The position numbers were made by a program, and so were the translations under genes. Positions 1 through 11,783 of a DNA stretch of 64,000 nt are shown in pieces (positions within the stretch are counted from its first letter, which is position 1; each line of letters opens with the position of its first letter). The DNA lies in assembly GCF_022539505.1 (NCBI RefSeq), contig NC_061509.1, positions 209,708,254-209,772,253 of the forward strand. The letters run 5' to 3'. The stretch is from Lolium rigidum. Lineage: Eukaryota; Streptophyta; Magnoliopsida; Poales; Poaceae. The notes beneath the pieces were generated by a model. The model saw only the letters and a program-made list of their open reading frames with translations, made no database searches and had not been told where the DNA came from.

Positions 1-485
1 AGCGACATGAGCAAACTCAACAATATAACTATCACATAAAGCATTCTTATCATGAGTCTCATGCATAAAATTATTACTCTCCACATAAGCATAATCAATT
101 TTATTAGTTGTAGTGGGAGCAAATTCAACAAAGTAGCTATCATTATTATTCTCATCAAGTGTAGGAGGCATAGTATAATCACAACAAAATTTGCTCTCCA
201 TAGTAGGTGGCACCAAAAGACCACTATCATTATAATCATCATATATGGGAGGCAAAGTATCATCAAAGAAAATTTTCTCCTCAATGCTTGGGGGACTAAA
301 AAGATCATGAAAACCAGCTTCCCCAAGCTTAGAACTTTCTATATCATTATCAACAATGGTGTTCAAAGCGTCATACTAATATTACTACCAGCATGCAAAT
401 AAGATTTCATAGGTTTTTTAATTTTCGCATCAAACAATCCATGTTTTAAATCAGGAAATAGAATAAGAAGCTCATTGCTGTCCAT
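1..485 (-). pseudogene. E1 gag-derived ORF, broken and truncated
   Basis: Starting from the ATG at 485 the frame encodes an N-terminus matching the gag of E3 and the ORF of E5 (shared blocks FPDL, LFDAKIKKPM, LHAGSN). It hits a stop after about 40 codons, where E5 reads on, so a frameshift near 370 has broken it. The rest to base 1 still matches the acidic middle part of the E5 protein (SKLGEAGF, PPSIEE, FVEFAPTT-like) in a shifted frame. A one-base lesion is the simplest explanation. No nucleocapsid zinc knuckle or pol sequence is visible. Confidence 0.75.
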
Positions 486-617
486 TATGCCTAACTAGTG
501 TAAACAAGAAACAAAAAGATGCAATTGCAGGATCTAAAGGAAATAGCTTCGAGTACTTACAACAACGAAAATAGCTTAGTAGCCGAGATCCGGAGTGTGA
601 GTACCTTTTACCTTTCC

Positions 618-634
618 TCCCGGCAACGGCGCCG
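618..634 (-). other. E1 primer-binding site, tRNA-Asp type
   Basis: Imperfect complement of the 3' end of plant tRNA-Asp (CCCCGGCAACGGCGCCA), eleven bases inside the LTR. A second, decayed copy of the same unit (acaacgaaaatagctt) lies about 70 bases further in. Confidence 0.75.
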
Positions 635-644
635 GAAAATAGCT

Positions 645-2350
645 TGATGTCTACGGGAGCTTCTATTCTTGTAGACGGTGTTGGGCCTCCAAGAGCGAGA
701 GGTTTGTAGAACAGCGGCAAGTTTCCCTTAAGTGGATCACCCAAGGTTTATCGAACTCGGGGAGGAAGAGGTCAAAGATATCCCTCTCATGCAACCACTG
801 CAACCACAAAGCAAGAAGTCTCTTGTGTCCCCAACACACCTAATAGGTGCACTAGTTCGGCGAAGAGATAGTGAAATACGGGTGGTATGAATGAATATGA
901 GCGGTAGTAACGGTGCCGAGAAAATAGCTTGTCTGGCGTGTAGTTGATGGTGGTAATATGGTAGCGATAGTAACGTGATAAAACGAGTAAACAAGCGGCG
1001 ATAGCGATATTTAGGAACAAGGCCTAGGGATTAGACTTTCACTAGTGGACACTCTCAACTTTGATCACATAACAGAATAGATAGATGCATACTCTACACT
1101 CTCTTGTTGGATGATGAACACATTGCGTAGGATTACACGAACCCTCAATGCCGGAGTTAACAAGCTCCACAATTCAATGTTCATATTTAAATAACCTTAG
1201 AGTGCATGAAAGATCAACACGACTAAACCAAGTACTAACATAGCATGCACACTGTCACCTTCACACTATGTAGGAGGAATAGATCACATCAATACTATCA
1301 TAGCAATAGTTAACTTTGCAATCTACAAGAGATCACAATCATAGCCTATGCCAAGTACTAACACGGATGCACACACTGTCACCATTACACCGTGCAGGAG
1401 GAATAAACTACTTTAATAACATCACTAGAGTAGCACATGGATAAATTGTGATACAAAACACATTGCAATCATAAAGGGATATAAATAAGCACTTCACTAT
1501 GCCATTCATAACGGTGAATAAGTATTCTGTGAAATATAGCCTAAGAGACCCACACGGTGCACACCTTTGTCACCTTTACACACGTGGGACAAGGAGTCTC
1601 CGGAGATCACATAAGTAAAATTCACTTGACTAGCATAACGACATCTAGATTACAAGCATCATCATATGAATCTCAATCATGTAAGGCAGCTCATGAGATT
1701 ATTGTATTGAAGTACATAGGAGAGAGATGAACCACATAGTTACCGGTACAGCCCCGAGCCTCGATGGAGAACTACTCCCTCCTCATGGGAGACGAGCGGC
1801 GTTGATGAAGATGGCGGTGGTGTCGATGGAGAAGCCTTCCGGGGCACTTCCCCGCCCGGCAGCGTGCCGGAACGGAGACTCCTGTCCCCCGGATCTTGGC
1901 TTCGCGATGGCGGCGGCTGCGGAAGGTTTCTCGTACCGTGGCTTTTTCGTATCGAGGTTTTAGGTCTGGGACCTTTATATAGGCGAAGAGGCGGAGTCGG
2001 AGGGGCGACGAGGCGGTGGCACCATAAGGCGCGCGGCCAGGGCCTGGGCCGCGCCGGCCTATCATCTGGGGGCCCTGTGGCCCCCCTATGGTCCTTCCCG
2101 GGTGTTCTGGAAGCTTCGTGGAAAAATAGGAACCTGGGTCTTGATTTCGTCCGATTCCGAGAATATTTCCTTACTAGGATTTCTGGAACCAAAAACAGCG
2201 AGAAAACGAGAGCCGGCACTTCGGCATCTTGTTAATAGGTTAGTTCCAGAAAATGCATGAATATGACATAAAGTGTGCATAAAACATGTAGATATCATCA
2301 ATAATGTGGCATGGAACATAAGAAATTATCGATACGTCGGAGGCGTATCA
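645..2350 (-). repeat. E1 LTR (5' LTR of minus-oriented element)
   Basis: 1,706 bp, bounded by TG...CA when read on the minus strand. The 5' tip begins TGATACGCCTCCGACGTATC. A GC-rich block lies at about 2028-2070. It aligns end to end with the E5 LTRs. ORFs inside it are chance frames in the GC-rich part. Confidence 0.85.
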
Positions 2351-3838
2351 GGGTGTATCGTATTACTTTCGATAAATAAGAGTGTCGAACCCAACGAGGA
2401 GCAGAAGGTGTTGACAAGCAGTTTCGATGAAGGATGCACTGTAAATGCTCACAGACAAGTATTCAGGGGGTTTTGATATAGCAGATAAATAAAGTACAAG
2501 TAAGTAAAATGCGAGAGTAATAGTTGCAGCGAGTGGCCCAATCCTTTTTAGCACAAAGGACAAGCCGGTTTGTTTACTTATGATGATCAAACGTTCTTGA
2601 GGACACACGGGAATTTAGTCTAGTGCTTTCGCTTCATATAGCTGATTAATCTTCATTGTTTTGATAAGTGTTGTGTGGGTGAACCTATGCTAATGCACCT
2701 CCCTTCCTAGGACTAATACATACTTGTGATTATACCCCTTGCAAGCATCCGCAAATACAAGAAAGTAATTAAGATAAATCTAACCACAGCCTTAAACTCT
2801 GAGATCCCGCTATCCCTCCTGCATCGATATACCAACGGGGGTTCAGGTTGTTGTCACTCCGGCAACCCCACAATTAGCAAACGAATACAAGATGTACTCC
2901 CCTAGGCCCATAAAGGTGAAGTATCATGTAGTCGATGTTCACATGACACCACTAGAAGAATAACACCACAACTTAAATATCAAACCATTGAATATTACTC
3001 AACATAGTTCACTACTAACATTTAGACTTCACCCATGTCCTCAAGAACTAAACGAACTACTCACGAGACATCATATGGAACATGATCAGAGGTGATATGA
3101 TGATGAATAACAATCTAAACATAAAACTTGGTTCAATGGTTTCACTCAATAGCATCAATAACAAGGAGTAATCAATACCGGGAGAGTTTCCCCTATGAAA
3201 CAATCAAGATTTAACCCTAGATGTTACAGCGGTGACGAGGTGCAGCGGTGGAGATGACGGTGATGGTGGTGGAGATGATGGTGATGATGATCCCAATGAA
3301 GTCCAGCTCGATGACGGTGACGATGGCGTCGATTTCCCCCTCCGGGAGGGAATTTCCCTGGCGGATTTCAGCCTGCCGGAGAGCTCTTTTCTCTCTGGTG
3401 TTTTCCGCCCCGCAGAGGCGGCTGTGTCTCCTCGCGATTATTCCCTGCACCTTAGGTTTTCGGGTAGATGAAGTACGTGAAAGAGAGGCGGCCGAGAGGG
3501 GCTGTGGGCCCCCTCCCCACAAGGCGGCGCGGCCAGGGTAGGGTCCGCGCCGGCCTATGGGGGGCCCATGGCGGCCCTCCTCGGCCCCTCCTTTTGGCTG
3601 GCTCATTCTTCTGGAAAAATAAGATCTTCGGTGTAATTTCCGTCAATTGTTGATCTTCGAAATATTGTATTCGACGGTGCTTTTTCCAGCGAGAATCCGA
3701 CTCCGGTGAGTGATTCTCCAATAATCATGAATCATGCAAAATAGGTGAAATAACATAAGTATCATCTCTAAATATGAAATATATCAATGAATAACAGTAA
3801 ATTATGATAAAAAATAGTGATGCAAAATGGACGTATCA
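2351..3838 (-). repeat. E2 LTR, interrupted by E1
   Basis: Same family as the E7 LTRs (31163-32674 and 39744-41241). It matches from about 21 bases inside the E7 LTR end through to the terminus at 3838 (atggacgtatca). The missing tip must lie beyond E1, outside the window. Whether this is a solo LTR or the 5' LTR of a complete element cannot be told. It interrupts the LINE-like ORF to its right. Confidence 0.8.
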
Positions 3839-4965
3839 ATGCCTCCTGGACGTAGTTAGCAACCAACTGAGCGAGCTCCAAGCGTAGTAAGGCAAACTGG
3901 CACTGGAGGTGAGAGTCGAAACAGGCGTTGCCGTTGAACTCCTCGAAACACCTTGGAGAGGGCCTTGGCGGAGATGTTGCAGGCGACAACGAGTAGCACA
4001 CAACCTCAGCCCAACTCCGGGACACCGAGGGACGACGTGGTTGAGCAGGCGGGGAGCGGCTCTGCTGGCAAAGATCACGTGCCTCCGGAGAACGTGCACG
4101 AGCGTTCGGAGAGCGAGAACGAGCGGCGGGAAAGCACGCACGAAAGAATCACTCCTGATGACTAGGACGACGACAACGGATGCATCTGAAGGACGCGTGG
4201 CATGAGCTGACCTGGTGGTCACGCTCGAGGCACCGAAAGCATCTCCCCCGAGCCCAACGCTTGAAGGCGAGACTACGGTCGAGGCCCTCCTTTCGAAGCA
4301 AAGACAATGGCTCACGGCTCGGACGGCCGCCTCCACCCACCTGCACCCAGTTGTCATTGACACCAAGAGCGTCAGCAACAGTAGAGAGGCCACTGCATGG
4401 CTCCGCACGCACCTCCTCAACATGTACCGAGACGGCCAACGGCGACCACGGAGCCAACTCTTCATCGTCATCATCCTCATCGAACCCAAAGAAGCAACCC
4501 AAAGCAAGCTCGGGGTTGGTAGCGCATCATCGGCAAGGGGCACCTCAGCAGGGCCGCCAAAGACAGCCATCGATAGTGATAGAGACAAGGAGCCAAGCCC
4601 CCTCGACCAACACGGCAGGGTCGCTTGCCAGAAAGGAGCTGCTAGTAGCTGGCGGCGTCAACGGGGTCAACTCCTCCTCATCGGAGCCATCATCCTCCTC
4701 AGCGAGGGAGACCCATGACCCGGCCACTGCAGACCCGCCAAAGTGGAGCGACGGCGAAGCAGCGGCCAGATTGGCGGACATTGGGGTCAGCACCGGAGGC
4801 GCTTCATCAGCAGGCACATTGCAGCCAGCCGCTAGAGGCGGCAACAAGTCAGAGACGACATCAGCAAGCATAGCAGGGATGATACGCCTATGCGCGAAGC
4901 CAACACGCCGACGTTCTCCTGCCGGAACCTACTTGTTGGCGGCCGCCTGGACGCGCGAGGGGGAG
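3839..4965 (-). pseudogene. LINE ORF1-like CCHC protein remnant
   Basis: On the minus strand several overlapping frames encode one decayed protein. They show an acidic Ser/Pro-rich part (about 4545-4870), then a zinc knuckle CFRCLERDHQVSSC (CX2CX4HX4C) and the start of a second (CIRCRRPSH) at about 4150-4240. A C-terminal part follows with SWAEVVC and FNGNACFDSHLQ at about 3840-4020. Tandem CCHC knuckles followed by this type of tail are typical of gag-like ORF1 proteins of grass L1-type LINEs, which bind element RNA. The reading frame changes at least twice and the second knuckle runs into a stop. E2 cuts it at 3838 and E3 at 4965. The upstream part would continue at 49194. The Ser-rich plus-strand frame at 4180-4968 is its antisense shadow. 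Confidence 0.6.
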
Positions 4966-6214
4966 TGATACGTCTCCAACGTATCTATAATTTCTGATGT
5001 TCCATGCTTATATTATACCAATTGCTACATGTTTTATATACACTTTATACATTTTTATGCATTTTCCGGGACTGACCTATTAACAAGATGCAGAAGCGCC
5101 AGTTCCTGTTTTCTGCTGTTTTTGGTTTCAGAAATTCTACACAGGAAATATTCTCGAAATTGGACCCCACGAAGACAGAAGTCAATATTTTGCCGAGGCG
5201 GACCCATAGAGCCAGAGAAGGGCCGGAGGGGGTCCAAGGGGCCCCCACACCATAGGGGGGCGCGGGCCCACCCCTGGCCGCGCCACCAGGTGGGGTGGGC
5301 ACCCTGGGGCCCCTCCGAGGCCGCCCTTCCGCCTATATATTCTCCCAGACGCGAAAACCCTAAAGATATCAGTCATATTCCACGAAAAGTTACGTAGCCG
5401 CCACCATCGCGAAGCCAAGTTCAGGGGACAGAAGTCTCTGTTCCAGCACGCCGCCGGGACGGGGAAGTGCCCCCGGAATCCATCTCCATCGACACCACCG
5501 CCATCTTCATCGTCGTTGCTGTTTCCCATGATGAGGAGGGAGTAGTTCTCCCCCGAGGCTGAGGGCTCTACCGGTATCTATGTGGTTCATCTCTCTCTCC
5601 CATGGTGTGATCTTTATGTGATCATGAGCTTTGTAATCTAGTTGAATATGTAGATGTTACTCTTGTCTATTATGCACTTTAGAGGTTACTTTAATATGAA
5701 CTCCGGAATCACTCTCCATGGTGTGATGGTGACAGTGTGCGCATCGTGTGTGATTCCTTTATGACGTTGTGGAGCTTGTTTACTCCGGCTTGAGGTGTGC
5801 TTTTGCAGCCCTACACAATGAATGGTGTTTGTTATCCAACAAGAGAGTGTTTGAGAGTAGCATTTATTTATTCAATTATGTGATCATTGTTGAGGGTGTC
5901 CACTAGTGAAAGTAGGATCCCTAGGCCTTGTTTCTAAGCATTGAAACACCGTTTCCAACAAGTTCTGCTACATGTTCGCTTGCTGCCATTTTTATTTCAG
6001 ATTGCAATTACTACTTATAATCATCCATATTACTTGTATTTCACTATCTCTTCGCCGAACTAGTGCACCTATACATCTGACAAGTGTATTAGGTGTGTTG
6101 GGGACACAAGAAACCTTGGGTGATTCACTTTAGGGAAACTTGCTGCTGTTCTACAAACCTCTGCTCTTGGAGGCCCAACACTGTCTACAGGAATAGAAGC
6201 GTGCGTAGACATCA
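4966..6214 (+). repeat. E3 5' LTR
   Basis: 1,249 bp, TG...CA. It has a TATA-like ctatatattc at about 5332-5341 downstream of a GC-rich block, plausibly the U3 promoter. The 3' tip contains TGTCTAC...GTAGACA. Compared with the 3' LTR it lacks 71 bp between gacacaaga and aaccttggg near 6113. Confidence 0.9.
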
Positions 6215-6224
6215 AGCTATTTTC

Positions 6225-6241
6225 TGGCGCCGTTGCCGGGG
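6225..6241 (+). other. E3 primer-binding site, tRNA-Asp type
   Basis: TGGCGCCGTTGCCGGGG is an exact 17-base complement to the tRNA-Asp 3' end, ten bases after the LTR. A degenerate copy of the same unit (aagctatttcctagcattgttgccgg) follows at about 6277-6302, and a third stub begins near 6317. Confidence 0.9.
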
Positions 6242-6386
6242 AGGTAAGGTAAAAGGTATTCACATCCTCCGACTACTAAGCTATTTCCTAGCATTGTTGC
6301 CGGTGTGTGAGTGCTCGAAGCTATTTCCTTTAGATTCTGCAATTATATCTTTTTGTTTCTTGTTTTTATTTCACTAGTTAGGCATA

Positions 6387-8060
6387 ATGGAAAACAACAA
6401 AAAATTTAGTGAGCTTTTTAATCTTTTTCCTGAGTTAAGACATGAATTGTTTGATGCGAAAATTAAAAAACCTATGGAACCTTATTTGCATGCTAGTAGC
6501 AATGTTATTAGTATGAACACAATCACTGCTAATGCTATGGAAAAGTCTAAGCTTGGGGAAGCTAGTTTATATAAAAATAATCTTTTTTGCTCCTCAGCTT
6601 TGGAAGAAGTATTTTGCCTTGATAATGCTTTGTCTCCAATATGTGGTGATTCGAATGATGCTTGTGATATTCCAAATCCACTTACTGAAAGTATTCCCTT
6701 CAAGATACCTACAAAAATTGTTGAACTTGCTATGAACAATTGTTATTTTGGAGATGGGACTCTCCATCCTAGTGATCATTTACTCTTTATACATGAATTA
6801 TGCGAGTTGTTGGAGAGTGCAGGTATTTCAAAGGACCAAGTTAAGAGGAAGCTATTCTCTATATCTCTGAAGGGCAGAGCTGCGGAATGGTATAAGATGC
6901 TTTGAAGAATGGTCGATCTATTGGTTGGGAGGAAATTGTACCTCTCTTTTATTCTAAATTTTATCCTCCTCATGAAGTGCATGTTGATAGGAATTACATT
7001 TATAACTTTTATCCTCGTGATGGAGAGAGTATTTCCCAAGCATGGGGAGATTGAAGTCACTAATGCTCAAATGTCCCATTCATGAGCTCCCCCGTAATGT
7101 TATTATTAATAATTTTTATGCAAGACTTTCAGGACACCACAAGGACTATCTAGATGCCTGTTTGGAGGGATCTTTCACAAGCAAGGAGATTGAAGCTAGA
7201 TGGGATCTCCTTGAAAGAATTCAAAGCAATAGTGAAGATTGGGATAATGACAAAGGTAAAGAATCAGGTATAAACTACGAGTATGATTGCATTAAGTCTT
7301 TCGCTCAAACTGCTGATTTTCAAGAGCTTAGTGCTAAATATGGTCTTGATCCTCAAATTATGGTCGATTGTTATAGAGCCTTTCCTTCTCATATTAATGT
7401 TCCTAAAGAAAATTGGTACATGTATCATGAACCTTTTAAAGACACTTGCATGGAAAATGAAATTGTTGTTAATGATTGCAATAAACATGCCCAAACTTCT
7501 GAAAATGCTATTTCCTATAAGCATGTTATTTTTTGTGGAATTCATAGACCTTGTGAAAAGAATAAAATTGAAGAAGAATATTGTATCCATCACAGGAATG
7601 AAAAAACTAGAAAGTGGTCTAGGGCTCTAGATGATCTTGGTGAAAAAGTTTATGCCCTCTATCCTTTTATTTGTGAACTTTGCCATAGAGTGGGTCATTT
7701 TAATTTTCAATGCTCCTCCAATGATAATTCGAACCTCATGAGTGCTGCAAATTTGTATTGTGATGATTAAATTACTCCTAATCAGCATGATGAACTTACT
7801 TTATTTTTGGGGTGTGAAGAGTTATCAAGAAAAATTTCTTTGTTAGATATGAGTGATCTTGATATGAATAGTGTGTTGCATGGATGTTATCTCTATTGTG
7901 TTAATAATTGCCATGCCAACACCTACATACAAAGTGTTATAAAGGATGGGACTTTACCAAAATATGACAGGAGTAATATGTGTTTTGTTCTTATTAATGA
8001 AAGAGAGGTATCCTCCCAAGTTTCTTCTATTGTTTCTAATAATAAACCAGGTTATGTGGA
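6387..8060 (+). pseudogene. E3 gag (broken; continues at 21568)
   Basis: Retrotransposon gag, the capsid/nucleocapsid protein that packages element RNA. The start is the ATG at 6387 (MENNKKFSELF). The capsid-type gag domain covers about 6660-7200 (GDGTLHPSDHLLFIHELCELL, KGRAAEWYK, QAWGRLKSLMLKCPIHELP after frame changes). A zinc knuckle CELCHRVGHFNFQC lies near 7670-7710. Lesions are a one-base loss near 6904, another near 7047 and a stop at 7768-7770. After that stop the frame stays open into the E4 insertion at 8060. It resumes in frame at 21568 and ends in a Lys-rich tail with the stop near 21654-21656. Homology to the E7 gag is clear. Confidence 0.85.
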
Positions 8061-9654
8061 TGATACGCGTACAACACGCGTCCGTTGGGAACCCCAAGAG
8101 GAAGGTGTGATGCGTACGGCGGCAAGTTTTCCCTCAGAAAGAAACCAAGGTTTATCGAACCAGGAGGAGCCAAGAAGCACGTTGAAGGTTGATGGCGGCG
8201 AGATGTAGTGCGGCGCAACACCGAGGATTCCGGCGCCAACGTGGAACATGCACAACACAACCAAAGTACTTTGCCCCAACGAAACAGTGAGGTTGTCAAT
8301 CTCACCGGCTTGCCGTAACAAAGGATTAGATGTATAGTGTGGATGATGATTGTTTGCAAAGAACAAGTAAAGAACAATAGCAGCAGATTTGTATTTCAGA
8401 TGTAAAAGAATGGACCGGGGTCCACAGTTCACTAGAGGTGTCTCTCCCATAAGATAAATAGCATGTTGGTTGAACAAATTACAGTCGGGCAATTGACAAA
8501 TAGAGAGGGCATAACAATGCACATACATGATATAGTGAGTATTGTGAGATTTAATTGGGCATTACGACAAAGTACATAGACCGCTATCCAGCATGCATCT
8601 ATGCCTAAAAAGTCCACCTTCAGGTTACCATCCGAACCCCTTCCAGTATTAAGTTGCAAAACAACAGACAATTGCATTAAGTATGGTGCGTAATGTAATC
8701 AATAACTACATCCTCGGACATAGCATCAATGTTTTATCCCTAGTGGCAACAACACATCCACAACCTTAGAACTTTTCGTCACTATCCCGGATTTAATGGA
8801 GGTATGAACCCACTATCGAGCATAAATACTCCCTCTTGGAGTTAAGAGCAAAAACTTGGCCGAGCCTCTACTAATAACGGAGAGCATGCAAGATCATAAA
8901 CAACACATAGGTAATAGATTGATAATCAACATAACATAGTATTCTCTATCCATCGGATCCCGACAAACACAACATATAGAATTACGGATAGATGATCTTG
9001 ATCATGTTAGGCAGCTCACAAGATCCGACAATGAAGCACATGAGGAGAAGACAACCATCTAGCTACTGCTATGGACCCATAGTCCAGGGGTGAACTACTC
9101 ACTCATCACTCCGGAGGCGACCATGGCGGTGAAGAGTCCTCCGGGAGATGATTCCCCTCTCCGAGCAGGGTGCCGGAGGCGATCTCCAGAATCCCCCGAG
9201 ATGGGATTGGCGGCGGCGGCGGCTCAGTAAGATTTTCCGTATCGTGGCTCTCGGTGCGGGGGTTTCGCGACGAAGGCTTTAAGTAGGCGGAAGGGCAACG
9301 CGGGGGGCCACACGAGGGCCCCACACACCGGGGCCGCGCGGCAAAGGGTTGGGCCGCGCCGCCTCGTTGTGGCGGCGCCTCGTGGCCCCACTTCCTTTCC
9401 CCTCGGTCTTCCGGAAGCTTCGTGCAAAAATAGGACCCCGGGCGTTGATTTCGTCCAATTCCGAGAATATTTCCTTTGTAGGATTTCTGAAACCAAAAAC
9501 AGCAGAAAACAGACAATCGGCTCTTCGGCATCTCGTTAATAGGTTAGTGCCGGAAAATGCATAAATACGACATATAATGTGTATAAAACATGTAGATATC
9601 ATCAATAATGTGGCATGGAACATAAGAAATGATCGATACGTCGGAGACGTATCA
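8061..9654 (-). repeat. E4 3' LTR
   Basis: 1,594 bp, aligned along its length with 19974-21562. The sequence to its right (gcatccccaagctta) is the purine tract of the element, so this is a 3' LTR and not a solo LTR. Confidence 0.9.
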
Positions 9655-9669
9655 GCATCCCCAAGCTTA
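9655..9669 (-). other. E4 polypurine tract
   Basis: On the minus strand TAAGCTTGGGGATGC directly abuts the 3' LTR, the position used for plus-strand priming. The same motif abuts the 3' LTRs of E3, E5 and E6. Confidence 0.7.
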
Positions 9670-10087
9670 GTTCCTGCTCGTCCCGAGCAGGTAAACGATA
9701 ACAAAGATAATTTCGGAGTGACATGCCATCATAACCTTGATCATACTATTGTAAGCATATGTAATGAATGCAGCGATCAAAACAATGGTAATGACATGAG
9801 TAAACAACTGAATCATAAAGCAAAGACTTTTCATGAATAGTACTTTCAAGACAAGCATCAATAAGTCTTGCATAAGAGTTAACTCATAAAGCAATAAATC
9901 AAAGTAAAGGTATTGAAGCAACACAAAGGAAGATTAAGTTTCAGCGGTTGCTTTCAACTTGTAACATGTGTATCTCATGGATATTGTCAACATAGAGTAA
10001 TATAACAAGTGCAATATGCAAGTATGTAGGAATCAATGCACAATTCACACAAGTGTTTGCTTCTTGAGGTGGAGAGAGATAGGTGAA

Positions 10088-11783
10088 TGATGTCTACGGG
10101 AGCTTCTATTCTTGTAGACAGTGTTGGGCCTCCAAGAGCAGAGGTTTGTAGAACAGCAGCAAGTTTCCCTTAAGTGGATCACCCAAGGTTTATCGAACTC
10201 AGGGAGGAAGAGGTCAAAGATATCCCTCTCATGCAACCCCGCAACCACAAAGCAAGAAGTCTCTTGTGTCCCCAACACACCTAATAGGTGCACTAGTTCG
10301 GCGAAGAGATAGTGAAATACAGGTGGTATGAATAAGTAGTAGCAACGGCGAGAAAAGTGCTCTGCCCAGGACAGTAAACAAGCAGTAGTAATGTAGCAGT
10401 AGTAACGCAGCAGTAGTAAACAAGCAGTAATAACTCAGCAGTATTTAGGAACAAGGCCTAGGGATTACACTTTCACTAGTGGACACTCTCAACATTGATC
10501 ACATAACAGAATAGATAAATGCATACTCTACACTTTTGTTGGATGATGAACACATTGCGTAGGATTACACGAACCCTCAATGCCGGAGTTAACAAGCTCC
10601 ACAATAATGCTCATGTTTAAGTAACCTTTAGTGTAAGATAGATCAACGCTACTAAACCAAGTACTAGCATAGCATGCACACTCGTCACCTTCATGCATAT
10701 GTAGGAGGAATAGATCACATCAATATTATCATAGCAATAGTTAACTCCATAATCTACAAGAGATCATGATCATAGCATAAACCAAGTACTAACACGGTGC
10801 ACGCATCGTCACCATTACACACGTGCAGGAGGAATAGAACTACTTTAATAACACATCACTAGAGTAGCACATAGATAAATTGTGATACAAACATGCTGCA
10901 ATCATAAAGAGATATAAATAAGCACCTCACTATGCCATTCAATGAGTAAGTATTCTGTGAAATCTAGCCTAAGAGACCCACACGGTGCACACACTGTCAC
11001 CTTTACACACGTGGGACGAGGAGTCTCCGGAGATCACATAAGTAAAACTCACTCGACTAGCATAATGACATCTAGATTACAAGCATCATCATATGAATCT
11101 CAATCATGTAAGGCAGCTCATGAGATTATTGTATTGAAGCACATAGGAGAGAGATGAACCACATAGCTACCGGTACAGCCCCGAGCCTCGATGGAGAACT
11201 ACTCCCTCCTCATGGGAGCAGCAGCGGTGATGAAGATGGCGGTGGAGATGGCAGCGGTGTCGATGGAGAAGCCTTCCGGGGGCACTTCCCCGCTCCGGCA
11301 GGGTGCCGGAACAGAGATCCCGTCCCCGGATCTTGGCTTCGCGATGGCGGCGGCTCGCGGAAGGTTTCCGTGGGTTTCGTCAATCGTGTCGGGTTTTCCG
11401 ATCCAGGGGCTTCTTATAGGCGAAGAGGCGGCGCCGGGGGTCGAAGGGCTGGCCAAACCCTAGGGGGCGCGGGCCCCCTAGGCCGCGCCGGGGTATGGTG
11501 TGGTGGGCCTCGTGCCCCCTCTCGGTCCCTCTCGTGTGTTCTGGATGCTTCCGGGGATTCTAAGATCTTTGGCGTTGATTTCGTCCGATTCCGAGAATAT
11601 TTCGTTACTAGGATTTCGAAACCAAAAACAGCGAGAAAACGAGAACTGGCACTTCGGCATCTTGTTAATAGGTTAGTTCCAGAAAATGCACGAATATGAC
11701 ATAAAGTGTGCATAAAACATGTAGATAACATCAATAATGTGGCATGGAACACAAGAAATTATCGATACGTTGGAGACGTATCA
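10088..11783 (-). repeat. E5 3' LTR
   Basis: 1,696 bp, nearly identical to 15139-16836, followed on its right by the purine tract gcatccccaagctta. A GC-rich block lies near 11455-11500. Confidence 0.92.

Larger units (their letters stand above)
1..2350 (-). mobile_element. E1: partial non-autonomous LTR retrotransposon
   Basis: Minus-oriented element cut by the left window edge. Reading right to left it shows a complete LTR (645-2350), a tRNA-Asp type primer site (618-634) and the start of a gag-derived ORF (485 down to 1). It is of the same family as E5: LTR, primer region and ORF align over their whole visible length. It sits about 20 bases inside the end of LTR E2, so it is younger than E2. 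The flanking duplication cannot be checked because the other end is outside the window. Confidence 0.85.

Noticed and set aside
1740..2235. GC-rich frames in LTRs (also 3217-3606, 9106-9531, 11154-11699, 16240-16757, 21011-21439 and 40630-41037)
   Set aside because: They recur at the same place in every LTR and are not conserved as protein.
2351..3838. Complete retrotransposon E2
   Set aside because: Only one LTR is visible; its partner or duplication would be outside the window.
4180..4968. 262-aa Ser-rich plus-strand protein
   Set aside because: It is antisense to the CCHC-bearing LINE-like remnant and has no recognisable domain.
6225..6241. tRNA-Asp gene
   Set aside because: Only the 3'-terminal 17 bases are present, next to an LTR; no tRNA body exists here or at the other primer sites.
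8061..9654. Solo LTR
   Set aside because: The purine tract follows it at 9655, and its GTGGA duplication is matched at 21563-21567, so it is the 3' LTR of E4.
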